Positions 1 through 7,185 of a DNA stretch of 64,000 nt are shown here, in pieces. The notes under the pieces were generated by a model. It saw only the letters and a list, made by a program, of their open reading frames with translations. It did not search any database and was not told the origin of the DNA. The DNA is from Stenotrophomonas acidaminiphila (GTDB lineage: Bacteria > Pseudomonadota > Gammaproteobacteria > Xanthomonadales > Xanthomonadaceae): NCBI RefSeq assembly GCF_001431595.1, contig NZ_LDJO01000022.1:1-64000 (forward strand), given 5' to 3'. Both the position numbers and the translations under genes were made by a program. Every line of letters starts with the position of its first letter. The first letter of the stretch is position 1.

Positions 1-226
1 GCCGGCGTAGGAGGTCCCGGGTGGGGTGCCTTGGGGGGGGGGCGAGCAAGAATTCTGGGGTGAATTGTTAAATTCCAGTACTCCGCCGGTCTGGCGATGA
101 ACCACTGAGTCATCCAAGAGCATGGACTTACACCAATTGGGCTCTGGCTGGTGATAGCATTTGCTTACGAAAGCTGAATGGCCGCCCGGTTCCGGTCGGC
201 AATTTCGACAACGACAGGGAGGGTCG
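1..226. other. non-coding lead-in of prophage 1
   Basis: No convincing gene is visible here. The stretch is moderately GC-rich with an AT-richer patch near 50-80. A purine-rich Shine-Dalgarno-like stretch (AGGGAGGG, about 216-223) sits just before the GTG at 227 and decides that start. What lies to the left is unknown; phage tail genes are expected there from the gene order of the prophage. Confidence 0.4.
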
Positions 227-499
227 GTGACTGCATTGAAAATCAACCCGGGTGAGGTGCTGCCTGCCGAAGGCGTCACTCAAGTTCTGATTCTTGCCGC
301 AACTACGCATCCGGTCACGGCACTGCTGCTTGTAGCAATCATTATCTGCTTTGCGATCTGGTGTACAGCTTGGAGCACTACACGGTGGAAGTACTACGAC
401 GTACTGAAGTCGCAAGAGGCGGCTAAGGCAATCACCGAGTTGAAAAAGATGGAGCAAGCACATAAGAAGGCAATGGCAAAGCTCAAGAAGGGAAGCTGA
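227..499 (+). CDS. small single-pass membrane protein, unknown function
   Basis: This 90-aa protein starts at a GTG that has a good ribosome-binding site 4-10 bases upstream; a longer ATG-type start at 161 has none. One strong hydrophobic helix (residues about 30-50, VTALLLVAIIICFAIW) is followed by a lysine-rich coiled-coil-like tail ending KKAMAKLKKGS, so it is probably a membrane protein with a charged cytoplasmic tail. It is followed after 22 bases by another membrane protein gene, and both are visibly more AT-rich than the lysis genes downstream. I do not recognise the family. The position next to the lysis cassette fits a lysogenic-conversion or exclusion gene, but that is inference. 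Confidence 0.65.
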   Translation: MTALKINPGEVLPAEGVTQVLILAATTHPVTALLLVAIIICFAIWCTAWSTTRWKYYDVLKSQEAAKAITELKKMEQAHKKAMAKLKKGS

Positions 500-521
500 G
501 CGAGCCATCTAGGAGGAATCT

Positions 522-1106
522 ATGGAGACCATTCTTCAAATCGCTTTGGTATTGACGTTGTTTGTGGTCGCCACCGCTGCGCTCAAGCAATACCGTCGAG
601 CGCGGCTTGATCCTTATGTGCGCTCTCTGCAGCGCGCAACCTTGGCTCTCTGCGCTGGCGTGATGGAAGACGGTGGTAACTCCGCGAAATCGCGTGACTT
701 CGCACGCCGCATGGCGGTACTGGTCATGTCCGACACAATACTTACGGATCTTGGCAAGAATCGCGAGAAAATGCTCTCGTTTGTTGAGGGTGAGCGCAGC
801 AAGGATCGCGATTCGGAGCTTCGGCTCTCAGCAGAAGATATGAAGATAGTTCAACCCGCGCTACACGCATTTGCAATGGCATGCCTGCTGTACGATCCGA
901 AGTACAGCGGCCAGGTCCGCAGACTTTGGGAAGGCGCCATGGCCCAGGCCTATGCACGGGCAAACGCGGTACGAGTTGCGCCGCAATCTGTTGCCGGGAG
1001 CGCTGCAACTAAGGCAGCAAAGGAAGCTCCCAAGCCGGTTGAGGAGAAGCTGCAGAAGGTTGAAGGCGTAATCCTTGAGAGATTGAGCGATCTTTGCCTC
1101 GCATGA
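522..1106 (+). CDS. membrane-anchored protein of unknown function, second gene of the pair
   Basis: The 194-aa protein has an AGGAGG ribosome-binding site eight bases before its ATG. Residues 3-20 form an N-terminal transmembrane anchor (ILQIALVLTLFVVATAAL); the rest is a soluble, helical, charged domain with no motif I can name, ending in a lysine/glutamate-rich helix. It is probably co-transcribed with the membrane gene just upstream and is followed by a strong terminator. Composition is less GC-rich than the surrounding phage genes, which suggests a separately acquired cassette. An accessory (moron) role is plausible; function is unknown. Confidence 0.7.
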   Translation: METILQIALVLTLFVVATAALKQYRRARLDPYVRSLQRATLALCAGVMEDGGNSAKSRDFARRMAVLVMSDTILTDLGKNREKMLSFVEGERSKDRDSELRLSAEDMKIVQPALHAFAMACLLYDPKYSGQVRRLWEGAMAQAYARANAVRVAPQSVAGSAATKAAKEAPKPVEEKLQKVEGVILERLSDLCLA

Positions 1107-1112
1107 AGAAAT

Positions 1113-1142
1113 GACCCCGCCAAACGGCGGGGTCTTTGTTTT
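1113..1142 (+). terminator. rho-independent terminator after the membrane-protein pair
   Basis: A perfect 9-bp stem (GACCCCGCC / GGCGGGGTC) with an AAAC loop is followed by a T-rich run. It separates the two-gene cassette from the lysis genes. Confidence 0.85.
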
Positions 1143-1203
1143 CTGGCTCCGTTGAACCCTTGCCCGACTGCCCCAGCATGTCCGAAACGGAACGGGGCAG
1201 GGC

Positions 1204-1458
1204 ATGAAAGATCAGGCGGCGGAAGCAACGATTGCGGCGGTGGCGCAGAAGGTCGCCTACGGCGGCGGCGGCGTTGCGTTCTTCGGCGGGCTGACGGCGA
1301 ACGAGATTGCCGCGTTCGGCGGCCTGTTCATCGCCTTCCTGGGCCTGCTGGTGCAGGTCTACTTCAAGGTCCTGGACAACCGCCGGAAGAGTGAGCTGCA
1401 CAAGCTGATGCTCTCCGGCCGCCGGTTCGACCCGGTGCAGGGGGACTCCGATGACTGA
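1204..1458 (+). CDS. putative phage holin
   Basis: The 84-aa protein has two hydrophobic segments (residues about 17-32 and 35-54, the second IAAFGGLFIAFLGLLVQVYF) and a short charged C-terminus, the usual build of a class II holin. It overlaps the start of the lysozyme gene by 8 bases and opens a holin-lysozyme-Rz cassette, which is the main evidence for its role: forming membrane lesions that trigger release or activation of the endolysin. No family-specific motif was identified, so the call rests on topology, size and position. Confidence 0.7.
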   Translation: MKDQAAEATIAAVAQKVAYGGGGVAFFGGLTANEIAAFGGLFIAFLGLLVQVYFKVLDNRRKSELHKLMLSGRRFDPVQGDSDD

Positions 1459-1936
1459 CGCCAAGACCAAGGTGGTTGGCGGAGGCGTCGCCGCGGTGGC
1501 GCTGGCGGGTGTCCTCGCCTTGGCGGCCCCGCTGATCCAGAAGTGGGAGGGCGTCCGGTACGAGCCCTACCGGGACAGCGTCGGGGTGCTGACCGTCTGC
1601 TACGGGCACACCAAGACCGTGCAGGCCGGCAAGCGGTACACCCGTGCCGAGTGCGACGCGCTGCTGGCACAGGACATGGCCGAGGCGAACGGGTACGTCC
1701 GCCGGTGCATGGGCGTGCCGATGCTGCGGCATGTCGAGGCGGCCCTGACGAGTGCGGCCTTCAACCTGGGCCCGAAGGTCGTCTGCGGCTCGACCCTTCA
1801 GCGCAAGGCCCAGGCCAACGACTGGCCGGGGGCGTGTGCGGAGCTCGACCGATGGAACAAGGCAGGCGGCCGCGAGCTCCGTGGGCTGACCCTGCGGCGG
1901 GGCGATGAGCGCGAGATGTGCGAGGGGCCGCAGTGA
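1451..1936 (+). CDS. GH24 (T4-type) lysozyme with N-terminal SAR-like anchor
   Basis: This 161-aa endolysin cleaves the glycan strands of peptidoglycan. The catalytic triad of the T4 lysozyme family is in exact register: Glu33, Asp42 and Thr48 (E-8-D-5-T), followed by CYGHT. An N-terminal weakly hydrophobic helix rich in Gly and Ala (residues 9-29) looks like a signal-arrest-release segment, so export may depend on Sec with activation by membrane depolarisation. It overlaps the holin upstream and Rz downstream (GTGA). Length matches phage R21-type lysozymes. Confidence 0.9.
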   Translation: MTDAKTKVVGGGVAAVALAGVLALAAPLIQKWEGVRYEPYRDSVGVLTVCYGHTKTVQAGKRYTRAECDALLAQDMAEANGYVRRCMGVPMLRHVEAALTSAAFNLGPKVVCGSTLQRKAQANDWPGACAELDRWNKAGGRELRGLTLRRGDEREMCEGPQ

Positions 1937-2394
1937 ACCGGGTCTACGCCGCTGCCGCCGCCCTGCTCGTCGGGCTGTCCTTCTGGGCGGGCTGGGAGTG
2001 GCGCGACCGCTCCGCCGACCTGGCCCAGAGCCGGCAGGCCACCAAGCAGGCCCAGGCCGAGACCACGGCCGTAGAAACCGCTCGCAGCGCCGAGCACCAG
2101 CAGGCCGACACCCTGGCCACCATCGGAGAGACTCATGAGCAAGCCCGCGCTGCGGCCCCGGCCGTCGCTGATGCTGTTGTTGCTGACCTGCGTGCTGGCA
2201 ATCTCCGGCTGCGCGACGGCTGGGCGAGCTGCGAAACCCAGCGTCTGTCCGACGCCAGTGCCGCCGCCCGCGAACGTGATGCGGCCGCCGAGCGCCGAGC
2301 GGAATTTGCGGGGGCTGTTGTTCGAGCCGGCCGCGACGCAGACGACCAGCTCGCGGCCTGCCAAGCCGTAATCCGGGCCTACGTGGCGCAGTGA
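1933..2394 (+). CDS. Rz-like spanin, inner-membrane subunit
   Basis: The 153-aa protein starts at a GTG overlapping the lysozyme stop. It has a short N-terminal transmembrane helix (residues 5-18, YAAAAALLVGLSFWAG) and then a long Ala/Gln/Glu/Arg-rich coiled-coil periplasmic domain, the build of phage Rz. Rz pairs with the outer-membrane lipoprotein Rz1 to fuse the two membranes in the last step of lysis. The Rz1 reading frame is nested inside it in another frame, the lambda arrangement. Confidence 0.85.
   Translation: MNRVYAAAAALLVGLSFWAGWEWRDRSADLAQSRQATKQAQAETTAVETARSAEHQQADTLATIGETHEQARAAAPAVADAVVADLRAGNLRLRDGWASCETQRLSDASAAARERDAAAERRAEFAGAVVRAGRDADDQLAACQAVIRAYVAQ
2135..2371 (+). CDS. 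Rz1-like spanin lipoprotein nested in Rz
   Basis: The 78-aa frame lies wholly within Rz in a different frame. It has a charged N-terminus, a hydrophobic signal (LMLLLLTCVLAIS) and a lipobox AISGC, with Cys25 as the expected lipidation site, then a proline-rich mature part (PTPVPPPANVMRPP). These are the hallmarks of Rz1, the outer-membrane half of the two-component spanin. The start is the ATG at 2135. Confidence 0.85.
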   Translation: MSKPALRPRPSLMLLLLTCVLAISGCATAGRAAKPSVCPTPVPPPANVMRPPSAERNLRGLLFEPAATQTTSSRPAKP

Positions 2395-3122
2395 TGGCCG
2401 GGACGAAGATCAAGCTGAAGGACCAGCTCGGGCGTGTTGTCCGGGTCGGAGGCGATGGCACCAACGGGGCAACCATCGGCAAGGATTTGCGCTGGCCGGA
2501 CGGCTCGCTGGTCCAAGAGTCGCAGGTCCGCAACTACGGCGGCCAGGCCGGCGGGAGTTCCGGTAGCAGTACCGGTGGCTCCACGGGCGGCATCGCGTCG
2601 ACCGTCTGGCGGCTCGTCCGCGAGGTGCCGGCGAACCTGCAGAAGCTGGCCGCTCTGGTGGGGGCGGGCCTGGCCGTGCGCGGGAGCGATGGGACCTGGC
2701 ACCAGCGCTCGATCGCGGCCGGCGAGGGCATCCAAGTCGAGAACGCAGACGGCGCCGCCGGTGATCCGGTTGTCTCGCTGGCCCCTCTGGTTCGCCCTGC
2801 TGCGGCCACGGTATCGGCACTGCGGCTGGTCTCGGAGGGCGCCGATGGCGTCCGCCACCTGGATCCCACCGACGCTGCGTCGGTCGCCGGGATGCTGGGC
2901 ATCTCGATCACCGCGGGCGATGCAGGCGCCGCGATCAGCATCAAGGCCGGCGGATCGATCGATGACGCCGGCTGGTCCTGGTCCCCGGGGTTCGTATTCG
3001 CCGGGCCCAGCGGCGCGCTCACCCAGGTCCCGCCGACCACCGGCTGGGAAATCGTCGTCGGGTACGCCCCGTCGCCGACCCGCCTCAACCTCACTTTCGA
3101 TGAGCCAGTGAAGCTGGCATAG
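2394..3122 (+). CDS. phage tail-fibre/tail-associated protein, unknown family
   Basis: A 242-aa protein whose ATG overlaps the Rz stop; a GTG one codon upstream is an equal alternative. It has a Gly/Ser/Thr-rich linker near residues 50-65 and a C-terminal beta-rich part ending FDEPVKLA. No enzymatic motif is seen. It is the first of three consecutive genes of which the last is an S74-type fibre, so it is most likely a tail-fibre component or adhesin-associated protein expressed late. The placement of fibre genes after lysis genes is seen in several temperate phages. Confidence 0.65.
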   Translation: MAGTKIKLKDQLGRVVRVGGDGTNGATIGKDLRWPDGSLVQESQVRNYGGQAGGSSGSSTGGSTGGIASTVWRLVREVPANLQKLAALVGAGLAVRGSDGTWHQRSIAAGEGIQVENADGAAGDPVVSLAPLVRPAAATVSALRLVSEGADGVRHLDPTDAASVAGMLGISITAGDAGAAISIKAGGSIDDAGWSWSPGFVFAGPSGALTQVPPTTGWEIVVGYAPSPTRLNLTFDEPVKLA

Positions 3123-3132
3123 GAGCACGCAA

Positions 3133-3648
3133 ATGGTGGACAAGGTCCTCTATCGGAACGCCGGCGAGACCAAGCAGTACACGCCGATCACCGCATCGGC
3201 TGGTGCTGGCGACGCCGGCAAGATCCCGGCCCTGGGCAGCGACGGCAAGCTGGATCCGTCGATGTACGACCCGGGCGCAGATCCCAGCGAGCCGATCATC
3301 GCCAGCGAGACGATCGGCGCCGGCAAGTTCTACAACCGGTTCTCCGACAGCGGGGTGCTCAAGGCGCGCCTGGCCGACAACTCCAACGCGCGCCCGGCCC
3401 ACGGTTTCGTCCGTGAGTCCGTCGCCGCGGATGCAGAAGGGACGGGCTACCCGCTCGACTCGGTCAACGACGCGCTCACCGGCCTGACGGTCGGCACCAA
3501 CTACTACCTGGGCACTGCCGGGGGCGTCATCGCAGTGCCCCTGGACGCGGCCGACGCCGGCAACACCGGCAAGATCGACCAGAAGCTGGGCATGGCCAAG
3601 AGCGCCACGGAGCTGGTCACGGACGACTACGACTACGTGGTGCTGTAA
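3133..3648 (+). CDS. small tail-fibre-associated protein (head-fibre or decoration-like)
   Basis: This 171-aa protein lies 10 bases after the previous gene, with AGGAG about 8 bases before its ATG. The central part (IASETIGAGKFYNRFSD..., then GTGYPLDSVNDALTGLTVGTNYYLG) is reminiscent of capsid decoration or fibre proteins that carry short beta repeats. It is cotranscribed with the fibre gene that follows. The function is assigned by context only. Confidence 0.6.
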   Translation: MVDKVLYRNAGETKQYTPITASAGAGDAGKIPALGSDGKLDPSMYDPGADPSEPIIASETIGAGKFYNRFSDSGVLKARLADNSNARPAHGFVRESVAADAEGTGYPLDSVNDALTGLTVGTNYYLGTAGGVIAVPLDAADAGNTGKIDQKLGMAKSATELVTDDYDYVVL

Positions 3649-4749
3649 GTGACCCAGCGCAGGCCGCTCGTCCGCGTCGACGGAGAGACAGTCCAGCTGC
3701 CTGCTGGTGACACGGTGGCGGGTGCGGGAGGGACCGTCACGTCCGTAGCCCTCTCGATGCCGACCGGCTTCTCGACCTCGGGAAGTCCGGTCACCACATC
3801 GGGGACCCTGACCGTTACCTACGCGACTGGGTACCAGGGATTCACGACCGCCCAGTCAACGAAGCTGGCTGGCATTGCCACGGGAGCCACGGTCGGAGCT
3901 ACGTGGGGCACCAATCTGTTCTCGATCCCTTCGAACATCACTTCCTGGGCGTCGTCCAGCGTCGGCCCGGCGGACGTCGTCACCTTGGCCAACAGCCAGA
4001 CGGTCAGCGGTGACAAGGAGTTCTCCGGCAACAGCAACCGGTTTTCGGGGGCGTCTGGCGTTCTGCTCGGCACCGGGAACGCCAGGCTCCGCGCCGATGC
4101 GAATGGGGTGTTCATCAGGTTCGGCACGACGGACTACTTCCGCCTGGGAGCGGATGGCTTCTTCCGCAACCTGATCAGTGGCTTCGAGAGTTCCAGCACG
4201 GTGGTCCCGAACGCTGACAACTACTCTAGCGTCGGATCAGCCAGCCGCAGGTGGGGTGTGATGTACGCGGCTACTGGCACGATCAACACCTCCGATGCGC
4301 GCGAGAAGACACCGGTGCGTGAGCTGACCGCCGCAGAGATCGCCGCGGCAATCGAGCTGGGGCGCGAGATTGGCGCCTACCGGTGGCTCACAATGGTCCA
4401 AGAGAAGGGGGAGCTGGCGCGGCAGCATATCGGCATGACGGTCCAGGGAGCCGTGGCCATCCTGGAGGCTCACGGCCTGGACCCGTTCGCCTACGGCTTC
4501 ATCTGCTTTGACGAATGGGACGAGCAGCAGGAGATCCGCGAGGAATGGGGCGCCATGCCGCAGGTCGTAGACGACTTGGGAAACCTGGTGCAGGAGGCGA
4601 TGGAAGCGGGGTTCGAGGTCGTGCAGGAGTACCGCCCTGCAGGCAACCGGTACTCGTTTCGAATGGACGAGCTGCTGGCGTTCATCGCGCGCGGATTGGC
4701 CCACCAGCTTGCCACGATCGAGCATCGGTTGAGCCAAGCTGGGCTGTAG
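3649..4749 (+). CDS. tail fibre with C-terminal S74 intramolecular chaperone
   Basis: The 366-aa protein starts at a GTG directly after the preceding stop. Its N-terminal half is Thr/Ser/Gly-rich and repetitive as in fibre shafts (GTVTSVALSMPTGFSTSG). Around residue 215 the motif TSDAREKTPVREL marks an S74 peptidase domain, which folds the trimeric fibre and then cleaves itself off at the Ser-Asp of SDAREK. A C-terminal helical segment completes the chaperone. It is the likely receptor-binding adhesin of prophage 1 and the last gene of the rightward late operon. Confidence 0.85.
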   Translation: MTQRRPLVRVDGETVQLPAGDTVAGAGGTVTSVALSMPTGFSTSGSPVTTSGTLTVTYATGYQGFTTAQSTKLAGIATGATVGATWGTNLFSIPSNITSWASSSVGPADVVTLANSQTVSGDKEFSGNSNRFSGASGVLLGTGNARLRADANGVFIRFGTTDYFRLGADGFFRNLISGFESSSTVVPNADNYSSVGSASRRWGVMYAATGTINTSDAREKTPVRELTAAEIAAAIELGREIGAYRWLTMVQEKGELARQHIGMTVQGAVAILEAHGLDPFAYGFICFDEWDEQQEIREEWGAMPQVVDDLGNLVQEAMEAGFEVVQEYRPAGNRYSFRMDELLAFIARGLAHQLATIEHRLSQAGL

Positions 4750-4893
4750 GCGGATTCCCACGGGCGGCATGGGGCTACCCTGATTGATGCCCCCGCGTGT
4801 CTGCTCCACCATCAATTGCCGGCACCAGCGCGCCGACTGACAGTCCAGGCCAACCCCGCCGGGCTCCCGCATGGACGCGGGGGCAGCTGGCGC
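4750..4893. other. intergenic region with a spaced 10-bp inverted repeat
   Basis: The region separates convergent genes. GCCCCCGCGT (about 4789-4798) and ACGCGGGGGC (about 4875-4884) are perfectly complementary at a spacing of about 76 bases. No T-run follows, so it is not a clear terminator. Confidence 0.35.
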
Positions 4894-5109
4894 CTAGATG
4901 AAGCCCCGGAGGCTGGTCTGTACGCGCAGGGTGACCAGCCACGATGCGATCAGCTCGTGGATTGCATGCTCGTCCTCGGGGTAGCGGCCGATCAGGCGGA
5001 TCTCGATCGCTTCCAGGACGGCGTCCACCTCAGGCCCGGGGCCATGCTCGGACACCGCATGCTGCAGCTCGTTGAATGCCAGGTCGTAGTCGGCACGCTG
5101 GCTATTCAT
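4894..5109 (-). CDS. small hypothetical phage protein (71 aa)
   Basis: A short acidic protein of mostly helical character (MNSQRADYDLAFNELQHAV...). It overlaps the upstream gene 5102-5332 by 8 bases, so the two are translationally coupled. I do not recognise a family. Both lie on the strand opposite the fibres and point toward them, as small accessory genes near the integrase end of prophages often do. Confidence 0.6.
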   Translation of the reverse strand: MNSQRADYDLAFNELQHAVSEHGPGPEVDAVLEAIEIRLIGRYPEDEHAIHELIASWLVTLRVQTSLRGFI

Positions 5110-5332
5110 GGGCTCCCTCCGGTTCTACCGCCCCGACTGCCTGCATGATGGTGGCCACCTTGTTGTGGAAGTAGTCGGAGTCGTTCGCCGCCACGTAGCG
5201 TTCGATGGCTTCAGCTTCCCCGGCGATGGCCTCTGCCTGGTCCCCGGGAGGGTAGTCGCGAGCGATCTGGATGGCCTGCTCGCGCAGGCCCTTCAGGAGG
5301 TCATCGAGCTGCGAACGTGTGAGGTGGGGCAT
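5102..5332 (-). CDS. small hypothetical phage protein (76 aa)
   Basis: A helical 76-aa protein beginning MPHLTRSQLDDLLKGLREQ, with Ala/Glu-rich helices. It is divergent from the SRAP gene at 5383, leaving about 50 bases for both promoters. No motif was recognised. Coding is supported by the tight overlap with the next gene and by its arrangement. Confidence 0.6.
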   Translation of the reverse strand: MPHLTRSQLDDLLKGLREQAIQIARDYPPGDQAEAIAGEAEAIERYVAANDSDYFHNKVATIMQAVGAVEPEGAHE

Positions 5333-5382
5333 GACGTCGATCCTACGGTGGTGGCGTTATCCTCCGGTCAACGGAGGTCCCC

Positions 5383-6315
5383 ATGTGCTACTCAGCCCAG
5401 ATCGAAGCCGCATACACCAAGTTCGTTCGCAAGTTCGGCGCCGTGCTGGACAAAAAGGCGTTCGCCAAGATGTGGCTGCACGACGAGGGGAAGGAGCGCC
5501 GGCCCAGGACGCCACGGGCGCTGGACCTGTCGTTCCTGACCTCGGACGACCCCGACGTGGTTGGGATAGCGCAGGAGATTCGCCAATGGGACGCCGAGGA
5601 CGTCGCACAGCTTGAGACCGAGCTGTTCCGCCAGGCCAAGCGCCTGGCAGACGCCGAGCGGAAGCTGGGCACCAAGCCGACCAAGACCGCGGAGAACGAG
5701 AAGCGCATCGCCGGCAACAAGATCGAGCAGATCAAGGCGCGGATCGCGGACCTGAAGCGGTCGCGCCCCGAGCCCAAGGACTCGCGGATGTTCCCCGGCT
5801 ACTACTGCCCGGTCCTGGTGAGCGAGGGCGGCCGGTTGGTGGTCAAACCCATGCGCTACCAATGCCGCCTTGCTGGCAAGCCGGCCTTCTACGACACCAA
5901 GTTCCCGGGCACCTACAACGCCCGCCGGGACAGCTTGGAGAAGTTCTGGGCGCCCGCCTTCGGCCGGACCCACGGCCTCATCGTGGCCGACCGGTTCTAC
6001 GAGCACGTCGAGATCGACGGTGAGAACCGTGTCCTTGAGTTCGTGCCCAGGACCGGGGAGCAGATGCTGATCGCCTGCCTGTGGTCCCACTGGACGGATC
6101 CGAAGGGGCAGGAGCCTGACCTGCTGAGCTTCGCTGCCGTCACCGACGACCCGGAGCCCGAGGTCGCCGCGGCCGGCCACGACCGGACGATCATCAACAT
6201 CAAGCCCGAGCACGTCGACGCCTGGCTCAACCCGGACCCTGCAAACCTGCAGGCTCTGTACGCCATATTCGATGACAAGCGGCACCCATACTACGAGCAC
6301 CGCATCGCTGCGTAG
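5383..6315 (+). CDS. SRAP-domain protein (HMCES/YedK family), phage-borne
   Basis: SRAP proteins crosslink covalently to abasic sites in single-stranded DNA through Cys2 and so shield replication forks. Here Met1-Cys2 is intact (MCYSAQ), with the other active-site residues at Asn179-Ala-Arg181 (YNARRD), Glu207 (RFYEH) and His266 (GHDRTI). At 310 aa it is longer than the roughly 220-aa E. coli YedK. The extra length is a charged, coiled-coil-like insertion at about residues 60-130 between the N-terminal Cys segment and the core. A phage copy may protect replicating phage DNA or repair damage during induction; that is inference. Confidence 0.85.
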   Translation: MCYSAQIEAAYTKFVRKFGAVLDKKAFAKMWLHDEGKERRPRTPRALDLSFLTSDDPDVVGIAQEIRQWDAEDVAQLETELFRQAKRLADAERKLGTKPTKTAENEKRIAGNKIEQIKARIADLKRSRPEPKDSRMFPGYYCPVLVSEGGRLVVKPMRYQCRLAGKPAFYDTKFPGTYNARRDSLEKFWAPAFGRTHGLIVADRFYEHVEIDGENRVLEFVPRTGEQMLIACLWSHWTDPKGQEPDLLSFAAVTDDPEPEVAAAGHDRTIINIKPEHVDAWLNPDPANLQALYAIFDDKRHPYYEHRIAA

Positions 6316-6326
6316 CTGATCCAGGC

Positions 6327-6671
6327 CTACCGCCGCCTTCGCGGCTTCCTTGCCGGCACCGGGAACGGCAATGCCTGCGCGGGCTCGTCGCGGTGCTGGG
6401 GCGCGAGGGGAACCCCGACTCCCAGCCCCGCGTACTGGGCCACGATTCGATCCCGCCACTTCGCGGACCAGGCGGCGATGAACCGGCTGGCGGCATCCAT
6501 GTCGGGATGTGACTTATCGGTCACGTTCAAGGTGCCTACGTTCCGCGTCGACCTCGCCCCGCTTCCGGCTGGAGCCACGATGGCGATCATGTGCGGGCCG
6601 TACTGCAGCGCCCGGGTTTGCCCTACATGGGGGCGCCAGTGGAACTCAGGCGGGAGGGCGGGGGTGTCCAT
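6327..6671 (-). CDS. hypothetical phage protein (114 aa)
   Basis: The protein begins MDTPALPPEFHWRPHVG and ends in an arginine-rich tail (RKPRRRR). A start 23 codons upstream also exists but lacks support. It is convergent with the SRAP gene, with only 11 bases between the stops. There is no recognised domain; the basic tail could bind nucleic acid. Confidence 0.55.
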   Translation of the reverse strand: MDTPALPPEFHWRPHVGQTRALQYGPHMIAIVAPAGSGARSTRNVGTLNVTDKSHPDMDAASRFIAAWSAKWRDRIVAQYAGLGVGVPLAPQHRDEPAQALPFPVPARKPRRRR

Positions 6672-6748
6672 TGCGGCATGGTGCGCCCGCGAGTGATCAG
6701 GGGATGAGACGGCTGGCGCTGTGGGCACGCCTACCGTCATCGTTTCAG

Positions 6749-7033
6749 TTAGTTGGCGCGACCAAATGGATGTGCACTGGTTCCGTTTCGCCGATCAATC
6801 CAGGCCTTGATCTCATCCATGGCGCTCGACTCAGGAACAATTGCGCTCCACACAGCTACGGCTGCCGTGGGATCGCCGTGATCGCTGTGGGGCTCGATGC
6901 CGCCGACGCTTCGGCACCACTCTGCTTCCGCCCCGATCCGTGCTAATTCGCCTTCCACTTCCGCGCGCAGCGGGGCAACCACCCGCACCACGTTGCCGTA
7001 AGTCTTCAGCGGGCAATCGAATTCAGTAAGCAC
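6749..7033 (-). CDS. hypothetical phage protein (94 aa)
   Basis: The start is set at a GTG (VLTEFDCPLKTYGNVV) because AAGGAG lies six bases before it; an upstream ATG-type start is not preceded by a binding site. The protein is small and acidic with no motif I can name. It is the first gene of a leftward pair with 6327-6671 and has an AT-rich upstream region that could hold its promoter. Confidence 0.6.
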   Translation of the reverse strand: MLTEFDCPLKTYGNVVRVVAPLRAEVEGELARIGAEAEWCRSVGGIEPHSDHGDPTAAVAVWSAIVPESSAMDEIKAWIDRRNGTSAHPFGRAN

Positions 7034-7185
7034 GAGAATCTCCTTGTTTGTGAGATTCAAAGCTAGCAGCAATTCTTGTATATATGATCGTTAACGCAGA
7101 ACTTACAGTCATTTTCGCTTCATTTCGCCTTGCATCCATGGTTGCTTGTTCTTGGGCTGACGCCAATTTGAACCGATGATCCTGC
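7034..7185. promoter_or_regulatory. AT-rich control region between integrase end and the leftward gene pair
   Basis: This short stretch is much more AT-rich than its surroundings and contains TATATA at about 7078-7083 on the leftward strand, a possible -10 box for the gene at 7033. The matching -35 box is weak. Downstream of the integrase stop GGCC/GGCC forms a small stem. Confidence 0.35.

Noticed and set aside
1364-2533. Minus-strand open frame of 389 codons across the lysis genes
   Set aside because: It lies opposite lysozyme, Rz and Rz1, and is Arg/Pro/Gly-rich as expected for a shadow frame.
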